A DNA stretch of 64,000 nt from Branchiostoma floridae (lineage: Eukaryota; Chordata; Leptocardii; Amphioxiformes; Branchiostomatidae). Position numbers and translations under genes: made by a program. Location of the stretch: positions 6,081,918 through 6,145,917 of the forward strand of contig NC_049992.1 of the NCBI RefSeq assembly GCF_000003815.2. The letters run 5' to 3'. How positions within the stretch are numbered: the first letter of the stretch is position 1; every line of letters begins with the position of its first letter. Positions 1-14,572 of this stretch are shown here, one piece after another. The notes under the pieces are model-generated. The model was given only the letters and a program-made list of their open reading frames with translations, ran no database searches and was not told where the DNA came from.

Positions 1-19
1 TTAGAGTCGTAGGGTATGG

Positions 20-320
20 GTTATCTTTTTTTGTAATCTTTAGGCTGGCCCCAACTCTAGTGATACATATTACAATATAGTTGGACCACGTGAACTGAAA
101 TACATGAGGACTCTTTTTTCAATTACATATATCCTTCATTAGATAGGACAAGCAGTGCGTTTACTTCAATAAGAAGAAGGCTGAATAAAATTTTAACTGA
201 AAGCTACGTGGCTCCGCTGCTTACCCCCACAAAGTCTAGGGCGGGCAGGTTTTTCTAGGATGATAGGGAAACAGAAAACACAACATTTTCCCCTGCGCCT
301 AACTAAGGATGTGCTTGCAT
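20..320 (+). repeat. dispersed repeat, family C
   Basis: AACTCTAGTGATACATATTA, CCTTCATTAGATAGGACAAG, GAAGGCTGAATAAAATTT, GGTTTTTCTAGGATGATAGG recur in the same order at 51775-52085 and, in part, 42990-43195. Confidence 0.8.
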
Positions 321-2681
321 TGATCTTTGTTTTCATGTTTGTGTTTTGCATGTTGTTCAGTTTACCACGGCCTTTGTGTTTTAAACATGCCGTTTATGAG
401 TAAAATACTTTGGGATATGAATGAATAGCTAGTTGGAAAATATGGAAATATTAACGCATTAGCATTGTCTTCTCAGTAAGCTATTAAGATATAAATTTGA
501 CAATCACAGCGCGCACACGTTTCCTTATCAACAAGAAAACATCATCAGTTTGTAATTAGTGAATTTTATGCAGGAGATGAAATATAAACCTTACAGCATT
601 GTTATTTCGTGTAGTCTACATGATTGAGACTGTTACTGAAGGAAAACACCCTTGAACAATTACTCAAGTCAATAAACCTGTTTGTTCAGAACTCGGCGGT
701 TGACATTTTTATATTACATATAATATCAACGCATACACGTGCATCTCGGCAGCTATAGACTGTCAAAAAATGTCTCCCTCTCACTCTGAAGTAACATAAC
801 CTTTCAAACGTCAGTTGTGACATATAGTTTATATATTTTGTGATTGTAGTACCCTATTGCTACAACTACGAAGGTAAATAACACAATTCATAAGCCCTCA
901 ACTTCTAAGACATTTATGAACAGGCTGTCAATATTCCACTGCCAATCACTTCAAATTTAACCACAAAACAAAGTTTGATAGACCAGCCGTCTGTCTGCCC
1001 ACGTGTGGGGCCGCACAGATGAACGCGGGGACGTGTCTGACTTTTGTGATCGTGGAAGGGAGATCCATATTGTAGATTCTTAAAATATATACAAGGATCT
1101 GTGAAATATAGTTAATGAGAGTTTTTAAAAAGTCTAAAATTGATCAAGATGGACTGATAGCCATCGCAAATTTCGAGGTGCGTGTGTTTACCTTTAAAAA
1201 AGTAGTAACTGATTGATAAAAATTCTATTAACTGTGTACATACGTGACTAATAAATCTTCAAACTTTAACGAGTCTAGAAGAAGTCTAATAAAAAAATAT
1301 GTTGATAAACTCGGGCAAGGGAGTATGTGTAGGATGTATGCACATCTATTCAGATATCATTCAGACCACTTGACTACTGGATACCAAATAGTTCTTAATA
1401 TTATAGTGCGCATTGACTATTTGGAACTAAGAAAGATGAAGAAAAAGACAGAGAGAAAGAGAACGAGGAAGAGAATTGTAATGTATACTGTACGTAGATT
1501 CGAAGTACCTGTAATAATATACCTAGTACACTCTTCTGTAACCACAAATATTGTTCGTCGATGTAGGTTAGACATCCAGGTAATAGATACGCCAAAAATA
1601 GTTACTCAAGCAACTGGAAATGGTTTTGAAACGGTCAATATAACAAATATTGTTTCTGTGTATATTTCAGTATTTATTCTCAATTCTCTACACGTAAAAA
1701 TAAAATAAAACTCATTTAGTAACAGAATTGAAAAAATGCCTCCCTTTTAATGAGATTTTCTAAGGTAGTAGAATTCTAAACGCTATTGGGGACGAAATTA
1801 CTCTCAACACACAACTTGAGTCACGACGTCTTTCATCCCTCCCCTAGCTAGAGTGGCATCTTAGAACTAACCAGAACTGATATTCTAACAGCTGTGCAGT
1901 GAGTCCTGATGAATCATGTCAGCTTGTTGTGTCCGTAAAGCTTTCAACGCTAATGGATATAGTCGTTAGGGGAAGTTCCTTTAGCAGCAGGTAAAAACAT
2001 CATTTAAGGCAAAGAGTACATTTCTGTGAAGGTCGCCAAAGTCAATTGATTACCTCTGATAACCTGAAGATATTACCAGACTTGTTGTAAAATATGACGT
2101 ACACAATGAAAAATACTTATGACTACATACACAGGACCATTTACCTGTTTGTACAATACTTTATAAAGGTAATCCATTTTGTCGGGCACAGTTGGACACT
2201 GCACATGGCGATTTCGCGATAGTGTTACACCTGATCTTGTTAGGCATGTGATGTAAAACTAGCAAAAACAAGCTTACAGACAAGTGTTTCTTTCATAAAG
2301 CTAAGCACAACCCTCACTAAACATATCCCATTTCTGTCAGACCGTCTCTATTCAATATAAACTTCGCATGGCGAATATTTCATTACTACAAAGCACTACA
2401 TTGTCAGTACTTTGATGTTTTTTGTTAATGAAGTCCTACATTTCATTCTTGTAACCTGATTATAGTTTTGGTTTTGCGAATTAAGATGTGCTAATCAGAT
2501 TAAACAAGGTTCTCTATTTCATCTTCTTACACATTTGTCTCGTTTAGGAATGGCATTACTTCTACATTTAATCAAACGTTTGCAGTAATCCTTGATAAAC
2601 TGACAAAAACCCGGTGACAGTAATTTGAAAAAAAAAAGAGAGAAATTTTAATCAACAACAGTCTGTCTGCTGCCTGGCTTA

Positions 2682-2911
2682 AGGTGGTATCTCACTGCAC
2701 TTTGGGCACCAGTGCGGCACTGCGGGGTTCGTTCACTGCGGCACTGTTGTGTAATTTTCGCCGATTTTTTTTAGATAATTCTGATATTGCGTAATACGTA
2801 AACATATGACTTAGAAGACATAAAAATACACAAAACGTAAGAAATTCGTTGAGTAATTTTTCGAACCCCGCAGTGCAGCAACGGTGCCCCAAGTTCAGTG
2901 AGATACCACCT
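2682..2911. mobile_element. MITE, family A (230 bp)
   Basis: Long terminal inverted repeats: AGGTGGTATCTCACTGCAC at the left, and AGTTCAGTGAGATACCACCT at the right. Inner arms GCGGCACTGCGGGGTTCG and CGAACCCCGCAGTGCAGC also pair. Flanked by TTA on both sides. Confidence 0.9.
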
Positions 2912-3749
2912 TTATAGTTAAAATGTGAAGGACTAACTGCATGCATAGATAGAGTTCAGGATTCAATTGCGTGAGTCATGCCTCATGAAAATCAAAGGAT
3001 GAAATACAAAAATACATTGCCGTCATTGAGTTTTCTGAACAAGGACATCTTCTTGATGGATTCTTTCTTTTCAGCCTTCGTGCTTATCACAACAAGCAAG
3101 CAAGAGCAAAACTTTATCGCAAAGTGAACTACAGTACGTCACATCATACGTCGTTCCTTTTGAAGCCATCATTCCTGACTAATACAAAAAAGTCATTGAT
3201 GAATAAAAAGCCTTCGAGCAAATGGAAGACTATTCCATTTGCATTTCAAGAATCAATTTTGCAGAATCGCTTTAGATACTTACTTGTTGGCGGAAGCTCA
3301 ATAGAGCTATGATATGATTGTGGCTACAACATAGATCAAAACAGGACAATATGTATCTGTATCTGTAAGTGCGTCACTAGTCCATTTCTTGATAATGACA
3401 TACTAAAAATAAAACCTCTCAAGTCCTCCACGACCGGAAGCAATTCATTCTTTAGAATGATTGCAGATTGGGCAATATCTAGCCAGAAAGTAGTCCATGT
3501 GGATGGTAGTTTGCTTTTAGTTTGAGAGAGTACAGAGGAGGCTTCGTTCCTGTATATAATAGATTGTTTCCGCGTAGAAATATAGACCATATGATTTGTT
3601 TTATCAACATGGCAAAGACAGGAAAGGTCAAGATGACATTGTACATGTGGACCAAAGGCTTACAGTATTTTCACATGAGTAGCATACATAAACAGCGACA
3701 TATATTCATTTCAAATTCTCAGCTTTGTCAACGTTAACGTAGTGGTACG

Positions 3750-3890
3750 TGCACGGTGGCTTTGTGGTTATGGTTTCAGACTCAGAACCTTGGATACTGA
3801 GTTTGAATCATTGACAGTTCCCCATGTTGTACCCTTGGGAAAGACACTAATTTCCTCACTCGCCTCAAGTGGAGATGAGGACGTAATTTT
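3750..3890 (+). mobile_element. degraded SINE of the same family
   Basis: GTGGCTTTGTGGTTATGG... GAGTTTGAATCATTGAC resembles a decayed A/B-box head, followed by TTGTACCCTTGGGAAAGACA and TTTCCTCACTCGCCTCA. Confidence 0.6.
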
Positions 3891-4399
3891 TAGCTAGGGA
3901 CGTTCCTCGGGTAGGACGGTAGATAGAGGTCCTGTGTTCGAGGAGAGACACACCTCGACCATTTAAGATAACTTACCACAGTTACCATATTGAGTAAGCG
4001 TCCTTCCCAATGTGAGTTGATCCAATAGTTCTGTCTGGATATGCAGCTTTTACTCCGCAGTACAAAACGGAACTGTAACACCAGGTGTTAAAAAGTTTTA
4101 AAACCGGTGTACCAATAAGAAGGAGCGATGGTTTAATTGGGTTTTTCCGGTGTTCATAGCATAAGGATCAGGTGTTATGACACCATATACACCTCAGGGC
4201 GGGTCATTAACCCTTAACTAATACACCAGCTTGTCCGGCACGTGGCGCGGCAATAGCTGGCCTTATCAAGCTAAACAACCTGTCACACCTAACATTTACG
4301 TATCTAGCTGCGAGCGTTTTAGTTACAGTTACTGTTGAGTATGGCTCACGGTAGCCTCTTAATTTGCTGCCACTCATCATTAAGATGTGAGTGAGCATT

Positions 4400-5110
4400 G
4401 CAGCGAATCAATGCCTAAGTATCTAAAAACACGAGGAACAACACATTGTTCGATGAATAGGCAACAAACGACTCATCCAATGTGTGACTTTTCGTGGCTT
4501 AGAACGCAACTGCGCAGGATTTGCACCGGCAGCCGCATCGTTTTTACAAACTCTTTCTATATCTCTAAATACGTACAAGCTTCTCCTGTTATTTTACGCT
4601 TCGATCGAGATCATTTAAGATATCAGCTTATTCTTAAGTTTGTTAAACTTTTGGTAGGATCCGACTTGACGTATAGAGTACGATGTTTTATGTTTTTGAA
4701 CTTTGATAATTCATTTAGTAATCCTGCTTGAATTTTGAAGGATTGAAAATGAAGATCTAGCATCTTGCGATCATTCCTGGATTCCTAATCGTCACATTCT
4801 TCTTCTTAAATTACAAGATGATATTGAACTGTTGAAAATAGTCATCTTCGGTGCACAACAGGAACATCATTTCGTTGGAGAAATAGGGATCGTCATTCAA
4901 TGGGTGAACTCTCTTGGCTTAGAATACCTGCACTGGCATCTTACAATAACTTTTTACAAACTCCGTCTATATTTCAAAAAAGCATCTCAATATGTTTCAC
5001 AGTTTACCTAAAAATCATTTCAGAGATCAACTTGTTCTTGAGCTTGTCAAACTTCCAAGGAAATCCGACTTGACGGAAGGAATACAATGATTTATGCACT
5101 TTTTAAAAAA
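4400..5110. repeat. old tandem duplication, two units offset by about 410-420 bp
   Basis: CTTTTTACAAACTC (4541 and 4951), GGCTTAGAA (4497 and 4917), AAATCCGACTTGACG-like and ATGTTTTATG/ATGATTTATG words occur in the same order in both halves. The halves have drifted, with indels. No protein is conserved. Confidence 0.6.
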
Positions 5111-8029
5111 TTTGCAGACTTACATTGCGTTTCTGGGCAAAACCTGGTTAGGAAAATTTTGAGGTGAATTTCCTGACGAAAATAATGACTACGTAAAGAC
5201 GTTTAATGTATTTTCAATTGTGGTAGAGTCTCAAGTTCCTCTCGTGACTTTCTTTGAAAATATCAATTTCTTTAAAGCTAAAATACATTGAAAGCTAAAA
5301 GTGTATGATTGAACATTAAGGACAAGTGTATTAGGTTTTTGCTCTTTCAAATTCCATTTTACCGGTACTTATTGTCCATCCACTTCCGAAACAGCAAAAA
5401 GGAAACAACGAGGGAATAGTCCTTATATAATAACTACATCAGCGTATAAGACATTACAAAAAGTAAATGTAGCTCCTTTCTATCGCTTAAGAAGAACAGG
5501 TCACTGAGAATCATTTCCGGTGAGCTGATTTATTTGACGTACAGCATCTGCTACGGAGTTTATAAGATTTGTGGTACATCTATTCATACTGCATGTCATA
5601 GAGTACTTCCTAAGGGATTTACAGGGACAACAGCATTGCCAAGGAATTTGATTTAAGCCACAGTCACGATGTTACTTGGACACAGAAGCCTTTCAGGTCC
5701 CCAGTAGGTCACGACCTATCAGATGGTTGATACGATTGCCGTCTCAAGGGAGGAACATTCCGTTGTGGACTTTCATCGGGTTATCACTAAAACTCCCCCT
5801 CACGTACCCGACCTGTGCGCGTTATTTCAGTGACTGGAGTATACACCTGACTCGTGATTGTGCAATTCTAAACGTCTTTCTCTTCCATGGCTGTGACTTA
5901 TGCTTAAGTTCGTGCGGCTTAAGGATTGGGAGCATCTTGTTTCGTTTCTTGCTCTTTTCTTTTTATTCCTACCTAACTAGGTTTTTACTGATTATTACAA
6001 TTTCTACAAAGGATAAGGTAGTGATTCAGACTAATAATAGTAAATTTCTAGTCAAATTACTTACTAAATATAAAAGACTAGTTCTTATTGACTTATTCTA
6101 GTAAATGAGCCCCTGCATATCAGTACATGATTGTATTTGCTAATTGGATTAGACAATCAGTTCAGTCATGAATTTGGATATCTATTGGAAGTCTCTTTTT
6201 GTTGCATCAGAAGTTAAAACTTTTATTAAGTGATATCCCAAATGTGTCAGTGAATGAAATTTCGTTGAATATACATGAAGAATATAAAATGACGTAATGA
6301 CCTTGTGTCAGTATATAACGTTACCGTAATTCATGTAAGTATGGTCCATTAAAGAATGGCTAAGTCTACTGTGAGCCTCAATGTTACCTGTTTACTGTAT
6401 CCTTTTTCACGAGACCATCAACTTTACAACCAACAAACGAGCTCTGTTCCCGCCAAAAACAACGTCATAGGAGAGAGTCGATTGCATGATTAATTTCTTG
6501 AGAGAGAGAAGGGTATCCTGCTATCATGTCTCCAAGGAATGGCTTATGCCGTGTGGAATTCTAGCCGAATGATTTCGTCATTAAAGGAAAACATGAGCTG
6601 CTGAAGGAATCTTATCTTTCATATTACCAACCTCTTCCCAAAAGAGCAATACTTGGTCGCTATCACACCGTAAATCAGTTGTTCCGTGAATAAGGTAAGA
6701 AATAAAGGACGTGAGAACCAGGAGGTGATGTCATCTTGAGTGGCCGGCCGCGGTGCAAACTTAAAGCCGTGGCAATTTGCCGAAATGTCTGGATAAAACG
6801 CTAGTGCTCTGCCAAATGTTCCAATAGAAATTAGGTCTATTCAAGTCCTAGAATCTCTAAGAATATTTTAAGGAAAATGTTTAGGTTTATGTATTCATTG
6901 TGCTTAACAACATTTGTGAAAGGAGTGACGTAACAAGCGATAATCACCTTTTCAAGATGTCAGCCCAGAGGCCAGACTGTAAAGTTTGAACCACTACACC
7001 TTTATTTAGACTGTGTTTGTTGTTATTGTTTTATTGTGCTCGACGTTTGACTCTTCTCCAACAAACTGTGCCTTTACAGGCCACCCGAGACGACGAATTA
7101 AGGTGCTAATTTTCACCTAAGTGGTAAGCAGATTAGTTAAGTGCCTTTCCCAGCTGTACAGGTGTGGGGACTTTCAGCTTCTCAGTCAGGAGCACTACCC
7201 ACACGAACACCTGGCCTTCTCGGCATTATCTTCCGTGCATTCTAACATAGATAGAAACATCAACAAGAATACACCATAAGGGACAAAAATACCATGGATC
7301 CGATAAACACATATAAGCTGGAAAGAAACTGAATACAAATCATTCTTGCCAAATCTCCCCCAATACATCAGCGTTCTCTTTTGAAAGTTGGCCATACGGA
7401 CACTTGTATCATGGATGGCTGTCAACATAATACCTGGTCCGAGAATTTATGACCCTCGATTTCAATTACTGATATGTATGATGACTAGCCTCTGATGTGA
7501 CGCCATCATCTGCAATGGTGGCTATATCTCCACCCAAGTGATACACGTATCAAATATCACCTCAGAACTTTAATTTGAACGAAATCTATCTCGTTGTCTT
7601 TTATGTCTTCGATGACCTGTATAAGACGGTTTCTCATGACACGAACGAAAGTTTTGTGGGAGAGATCGTTTGAAATTCCGCCCAAGTAATCCCAAAGTTT
7701 TATCTAGGAGAGTTTGCTGGAAGAGTTGTGTGTTCTCTCGCGGAAGGTCGATAGATGTGGATTATGAGATAACACTGGGTTGCAGCGGTCCATACAACAC
7801 TTTAACCATTTCCAAGCGTCCCTTGTGAACTCGCCTGAGAGAGATGTCGCTATCTCATCACATTCGGCTAATTGTGCGCAATCTATTTCAATCGCAGCGG
7901 TTCGGAGCGTTGCTAGTCTGTAGAATAGAGTTTAGGAAGTTGGAAATTTTTCAACATTGCTGGTTCCTTTGCCGATGGTGATCTAACTTCATCTTCGAAG
8001 AATCCATCGTAATTGGCGAGTGTTTTTTG

Positions 8030-8305
8030 TTATTTGTTGTTGCTTGTGGACAGACGGGGACAATGTGACACTGCACTAAAGTTAGCAACTTATTTTTACA
8101 GTGCCACATGCAAATTACAGACAGAAAAGGTAAATGTATCTTTTTTACCTCCTCCCCGACCAAGCCAGGTACGAATTTTACGCATGGGTGAAGTGAGGAA
8201 GGTTGTGTAAAGTGCCTTTCCCAAGGGCACAACGTGGGGGGCAAGGCAAGTACCTCAAAGCCCCGAGCCCAATACTCTACCAGTTACGCTACCAAGATGC
8301 CACGA
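8030..8305 (-). mobile_element. tRNA-derived SINE, reverse copy
   Basis: Reverse complement of the 63365-63640 element along its length: GACAATGTGACACTGCACT, AGTGCCACATGCA, GGTGAAGTGAGGAAGG, AAAGTGCCTTTCCCAAGGGC, then a degenerate tRNA-like head. Confidence 0.78.
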
Positions 8306-8339
8306 GTAATTTGATTATTAGCAGGTCTGAGATCGAAAT

Positions 8340-8525
8340 TTCTCGGTCTCAGGTTTCATTCCGGGTGTTCTGGCTAGAAGTCACGTCCTTGGTAAGGGAA
8401 CTTAACACACCACCCAGTAGTAAACAATGGGTACCTGACATCGGCTGGGGAGGTGGTGGAACGAGATAGAGGGACGTGCCTTGCCTTCCCGGTCCTAGAC
8501 ACAGTGGATAACAACAATTCACCGC
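8340..8525 (+). mobile_element. SINE fragment
   Basis: GGGTACCTGACATCGGCTGGGG and the end TAGACACAGTGGATAACAAC match the bodies at 63365 and 43455. It lies directly behind the reverse copy, tail to head. Confidence 0.55.
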
Positions 8526-11408
8526 TCCTAAGGCTTCAGAAATAAAATGTAACCACCTCTTACCACAGTACAACCACAGGAAAAAACTTACTTCTGAGCT
8601 TTCAGCTGCCTCTAAAGTGATTTCCGTTGTTAGAATGAATCACATGGAAATTGTACGTTTCTTGGTCGAACAAAGTCACTCTACTGACAAAGACACAATT
8701 TCATAGACTGCTGCAACGTTCACTTCGTGGTAAAAGGCTTCCAAATGCATACCAAGAGGTAATTCAATTTGATTTCAAGGCTGATATGTTAACACAATGC
8801 TTTGTGGTTATGTTGTTAGTAGCCAACGTATCCTTTAAATGTCAAGAGTCGAGGGTAATAACGTCGCTGATGTCGAAGACACACTCTGATGTAAAGCATA
8901 ACGGCAATGACGCAGTACATGTCATCTCGAATCTCCAAGCTTCTAAATTGTCTTGGCAGCGTCTTATAAGGTTAAGCACGTCCCGGGAGTTTCCACACAC
9001 ATAGTGCAGTTCTATAAATAGCCTTGTGAAGTTAAAACGCAAATCGATGTTTCGACCAGGAAAGCAACCTTGTCGCCACTTACAAACGCCTGGGAGTTTA
9101 AACTTAATCTGGAATTGACTTTTCGTACTTTTCAATCTCAAAGTCTATTAACATTAGCTAAAGGCGTCTGTCCTCTCTGATATTAATGGTTTGGTCCTGC
9201 CAAGTTTCTATTTCTAGAGTTTGTATCGCTATATTTCTTCTCGGTGGCGCCTTTGTGAGATCAAAACGCCGTTCATGTCCTACTGCTCTAATTCAATCTA
9301 TCTACAGCTGTTTGACCGCTAGGGCACTACGAGGCACCTGGCAAACAGTTTTCTCCACCCTTCTCGAGTTTTTGGTTCGCGATTTTCAACGTTGCTTGGT
9401 TCCCTTGTGCCTGAAAAGGGACTTTGCCGAGGAAGACAGTTTGCCGTTGTTACGCCCGTTTCTATCCTCGTCACCCCCATCCTGCCATCTTTTCCGTCGC
9501 CTACATTTCGGACCTTTTCCAGGCCCTTTTCCCGGCCCGTACTACTTCGAGAGTCTGGGAGTTTGAAAAGGTTAACATATTGAGAGAAGTGATTAGATAA
9601 TCCCCAAGGCGCTGTCGCTGCCCGGAAGAAAAGCGCGGCCACCTCTGATGTCATTTTTCATTACAAACCAGGCTGCGTGATGAACAGGATGCGCTGTCAC
9701 GTCCAATCAAGGACCTCCTCACCAAAACTGACCCGGCAACGCAACAACGTCCAACCCGGTACAGTTTATGTAGGTCACTGCGGGGGCGAGGGAAATGTTA
9801 ACGGATGAAATCTACGTGGCAGACCATCTCTATCACTTAATTTTCATTAGTGTGAAGTGCACATTTGCTTTACTTCTTCACCTGTCAACGATTGGAAATC
9901 AGTTGTATCTAAACGAGCTGAAGCGTGGTTCAACACGTTTGACTTTTGCGAAATTGGGTTCGCGTCCTGAGGGCCTGTAATACTGCCACACATGGTTTCC
10001 CTTTGGACATTTTGTCAGGAGTTTGTCAGGACAAGTTTTGAAGATAGCGAAAGTTTCTGTCGTCCCTAGTTTTTGGAGTTGCCAATATCACTCTGTACCT
10101 TACATTGAAGACAAAAAAGGTTGTATTGATTACAATAAATCCTTGTTGTCAGGCTTTGTCTTTAACGCATTCACAAGGGCTGTGAATCTGTGATACAACT
10201 TTGTCGCGGAAAAAAAGATTAACGGACGCTTAAGATTGTCTTCGCCTGTATGCTATCATTCATGTTGTTAACAGCGTAGAACGCCTGTCAGAAGAAAGAA
10301 CAAGGAGATCACCTAATTATAGAAGAAAGTATTGTTGTCTTATCTTCCTAGCGCTTCTTCCGTATTATCTACCAGCACCACAGAATATTCTTACATTCAT
10401 TAGCTATGCCTAAATAAAGGCGCAGGGTAGGAATGATCAAGGATGCTCTGGCGGGGATTAAAAACTAGTTTCCTTATACACCCACGTCCTGTAGTTGTAA
10501 TTAGAAATCTGAATCGACCAATTTGGTATTAAGATCAGAGTCTACGGGCGGCAAGGGGACGTTCGTGAAAGGTACGATACAATAAAATGAAGTTTGTTCT
10601 CCTTTACTTTGCGTGTTTTCCTTGTTGCATCCCTGTTGTCAACAATATTATGAAACATTCTTTGCACTGGTTGATTGTAGATAGAGTGTAACCGTCTGAA
10701 CTCCCTTTGCAAAATGTGGTGTTAAAGGGTTGGTGAAGTTTTCATCAGAAAACCCTGGTGTTTTTGGAGATTTTTCCAACATTTCATGTTTTCGTCAATT
10801 TCTATGTAATAGCAAACAACACACAAAAAGAGCTATCATGGTATTCGCAAAAGGCCATGTTTGGGGATATTTTAAACTTTTGGTTCCTTTGCTGCCATCG
10901 TCTGTTGCATGGCGTCGTTGTTATGCAAATGTGCGCAGTAAGAATGCGCACTGAGATATGACGCACACGTACCAATACTCCCACCTTTATGACGTCACAA
11001 ACTACAAGATTTGTGCAAACTTTACGCCAAACCATTTGCTTATAAATGTCACTTGGTCCATTCGCTCAAATTAAATTGACCGTTCATGTGAGAGGCCAAG
11101 CCACCTACGCTTTCCGTGATTTTATCTCAAAACTTTGACGTGCTCGTTAAACTTTTTAAAGCAGGGCACAAACACTCCTGATCTGTTAACAACATCGTCA
11201 TTCAAATCCACCAATAAACGCACTGTAACATCTTCGGCAACTTTTGCATTATGCATCGTCCTTGAAGTCAGGTAGACTTTGATCTTTTATTACAGGTACT
11301 CTTTTTTATCATCTCCATGAAAATGGCATCTGTCTCTACCTCTCTCTCTCTCAACAGACACAAAGTTTGAACTAGAGATATTGTGTGCGTGTTTCTGTTT
11401 GTGTGTGT

Positions 11409-11410
<2 letters not shown>

Positions 11411-11444
<34 letters not shown>

Positions 11445-11449
11445 AGAGA

Positions 11450-11489
<40 letters not shown>
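11411..11489. repeat. (AG)n microsatellite
   Basis: About 40 AG units with a few interruptions; accounts for the Ser/Leu frames on the minus strand. Confidence 0.97.
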
Positions 11490-11492
<3 letters not shown>

Positions 11493-12720
11493 CTAGCAAC
11501 TCGAAGCGCTGGCGAGGCATAGCAACATGGGCCACAGAACACAACCAAGGTCAATCTGGGCCAAAGGGGCGGATCAATTTCAACGCGGAAGATTACTCGG
11601 AAGAAACGCGCAAAATCAATTTTCACCAAAAATACAACCGCCAGTCCTTTGTGCTTCTCATACAAGTTGATATAACGTTATAATGTCATTTAGCGGAAGA
11701 TTATAAAATATTTGAACACAAACCTTGACCCTCAAAACCAATTCGTCACTTTTCACCTTGCGGACTATCGTGTTGAGCCACATGTCCTATATTCTGTGCG
11801 AAATACATGTACATACTTTACACACAACTATCCCCGCTGTTCGACGTGGGTTAAGCTTACGCATGAGTAATTGTTGAGGCTAGGCGTTGAGGCTGCGACC
11901 CTTCCTAGTCCCTTGGGTGCAAGCTCCTATTCTCATTTCAACGACATTAAGCCTTGATATGGTGAGAAAATAGCGCGGATAAACCAGATCCTTCCAAGAC
12001 AAATGACTCGTTCACTTTGGAATCAGACTGCAATTTCTTCGGGATTTTAATGTCAATTTTGCCGCTTGATGTGAGACTATTCCGTGGCCGGTCTTATAAT
12101 AAAGTCATTTCCTGTATCATCCGTATTAACAAAATGGGTAAGCAGCATTACGATTAATCCAATTTTTATGAAGAAAGTGACTTTTTATGACCCGGATTTC
12201 TAACGCCTTCTGATAACGACACCATCACAGCAAAGCTCACTTGGGTCGAAGTACTGCGAATGATATACATCCAGTATTACTTTTCAGTGCTGCGTGGGAA
12301 CGGTGTTGTAATATACAGCCTATTGGCCTTGAAACATTTGAACACTGCATTTAGAGAGGTGAAGCACAGAGTTAGGTTAAACGCCTTCCCTGTTGATATT
12401 ATCTTACGATATCGATTTCAACACATATACATGTATATCTAGCAAACAGGTTAGACAGAACGAAAGATACTTATATTCTCTTACAACGTATCAAAATTTA
12501 TTTCAAATAAAGCATGATGTACCTATGTGGTGACTATTCAACGAGACCAACGAGAATAAAGCAACAGCATATCTAGGATATTTGAATACCAAAAACTGGA
12601 AGTTTTGCTGCAGTACCAAGGTTAGTCACCAGGAGCCCTAAAGTCGACCTTGACCTTTGTGTTTTTTTAAAAGCTACCCACATACTCAATGTCCTGCACA
12701 ATGCTGCAAAAACACAGAAT

Positions 12721-12751
12721 TGCACACAAACACACACACACACACACAAAC

Positions 12752-12788
<37 letters not shown>

Positions 12789-12816
12789 AACAAACAAACA
12801 AACAAACAAACAAAGA
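12721..12816. repeat. (CA)n followed by (CAAA)n microsatellite
   Basis: Compound array, CA units to 12784 and then CAAA/ACAA units. Confidence 0.97.
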
Positions 12817-13573
12817 GAGGGGGCAGAGAGAGAGAGAAACTGGGCCCGAAACTTTATCTTCGTCTTTGAGGGAAGTTCAGGAAGGTAAATTAAAACTTTG
12901 ACCAAGGAGGTTATAACCTTCCTGCTTTAACCAGATGCTTTGAAATGACCCTGGACCCCGAAAGCGTTGAACATGACCCCATTTGACCTATATTAACCCC
13001 TGTCGCCTTCGCTTAACCCTTTATCGACCAATTTTTCTCAGCGGATGAAAAGACCACTCCGAGAATACTTACACTCAGTAACCAGTCTCAATACTCAATA
13101 CCAAGTCATTGAATTGGCAATTACTCATGCGTAAAACCTTAGGCAGCAATTTGGTGACCTCTGACATCACTTGGATAAGGAGTGCTAAAAGGCCAAAGTT
13201 CATAAAGTTCAACGATTTTCTTAACTTCTAACTTATTGGGCGAGCTGTATACTAAACTGGTACTTGTATTTTATACTAAGCCTAATTGTATCTGGACGAA
13301 TTGAAGAGATTTTTCAAAACAGAATTTCAAAAAGACAACCGCAGTCTGTTTCTTTATTCTCCCTACTCGTCCCTCAATGTGTGTCAATTTTTCACTTAAC
13401 TTAAAAAACATCACGACACATTTAGAGGAAAGATTCCAACTGCTTCGGTACACAATAAGAAAAAAACAAGACTTCTGAGCAATTCCTAATGACAAAAATA
13501 CATTTCCCACGCCCATAATCGAAAGAAATCCCTTGACTAAGGAAACAATTACAAATTTAACACTAAGATGTAA

Positions 13574-14110
13574 ATGCACATCCTTGAGTACGCATGCGTG
13601 GTCTGGCACCCGGGACTGTCCAGTGACCTATCAGGGAAGATTGAGCGCGTCCAGAAGAGAGCCCTGAGGATCATCCTGGGACCAGAGTACGCCACCTATG
13701 AGTCTGCTCTGTGCACAACTGGTCTCAGTCGTCTGGACTCTAGAAGAGACATCCTATGTCTTAGATATGCATAGTCTCTTGCGAACTCTAGCAGATACAG
13801 TTCATGGCTTCCATCGCGGCGGGGGGATGTCCACAACAGAACTCTGAGAAATAATGTCAGCTACACCAGTTTCAAATGTAGGACGTCCCGGTTTAGTAAC
13901 AGCACTCTCCCCTATTGCGTTAGACTCCTCAATGAAAACTTGTAGTGTTTTAAGAAACAGACAGTTTAGTTTTAATGAATTTAATATGATGTACTATGTA
14001 TTCGTTAATGAAATTGTGAAGAAATTATGTTAATGTGAAGAAATCGATGTACAAAAATTTGCAATTCAGCCCTTGGGCTGCAACAGTTTTTTAATCTAAT
14101 AAACCATTTC
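13574..14110 (+). mobile_element. 3' end of a LINE (non-LTR retrotransposon), dead
   Basis: An open frame of 66 codons matches the end of LINE reverse transcriptases: ILEYACVVWHPGLSSDL, IERVQKRALRIILGPEY, GLSRLDSRRDILCLRYA. A stop follows, after which related codons continue (TLRNNVSYTSF, STLPYCVRLLNEN). The 3' UTR ends TTGGGCTGCAACAG, TTTTTTAATCTAATAAACC. 5'-truncated. Confidence 0.82.
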
Positions 14111-14572
14111 TCTCTCTCTCTTGACACTGCGGCTGACTCTCGAAGCTTGTAGACTGGAATGGGCGTGACGTCATAGATGCGTCACACTTACGTCACGTTA
14201 TGTTAAACATCAAACAGGATGTGACGTAAGAGTTGATGCTTAGCTTCAAGAGCATCGATACAGGTGTGTCATGTGTCGTACTCAATGCTAAAGCTATATA
14301 ATAAACGTAATTACGTTAGCTGTGCGACAAAGCTATGTCGCGAGGTGCAGGTTTCCACCAAACCTCACTAAAGTGGTGGATAAACAGGTAGAAACTGGAC
14401 ATAAGATGTCTACTTGGAACCAAGATCGCTGTTGTGGGTCTTTATTATTTTGTTCAGAGATCAAAAGAACAAATAGTCTGCTTTTATTTGTGTCCGAACA
14501 TCAATTAATAAGCAATAACATAAACATAAACTCTTGGATATAATCCATAAAGCTAACAAAACTGATCATGAG

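Larger units (their letters stand above)
321..13573. other. gene-poor stretch
   Basis: Apart from the repeats listed separately I see no exon with splice sites and family similarity on either strand. The longest frames (1244-1708, 5676-6101, 9186-9566) show no domain, have A/T-rich or low-complexity composition, and lack supported start or splice context. Confidence 0.6.

Noticed and set aside
1244-1708. 154-codon frame
   Set aside because: Low-complexity Lys/Arg stretch and no family similarity.
5676-6101. 141-codon frame
   Set aside because: No domain, no splice context, A/T-rich C-terminal half; likely chance.
11290-11665. Ser/Leu-rich frames
   Set aside because: Translation of an (AG)n microsatellite.
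12573-12905. Cys/Val- and Thr/His-rich frames on both strands
   Set aside because: Translation of CA/CAAA repeats.
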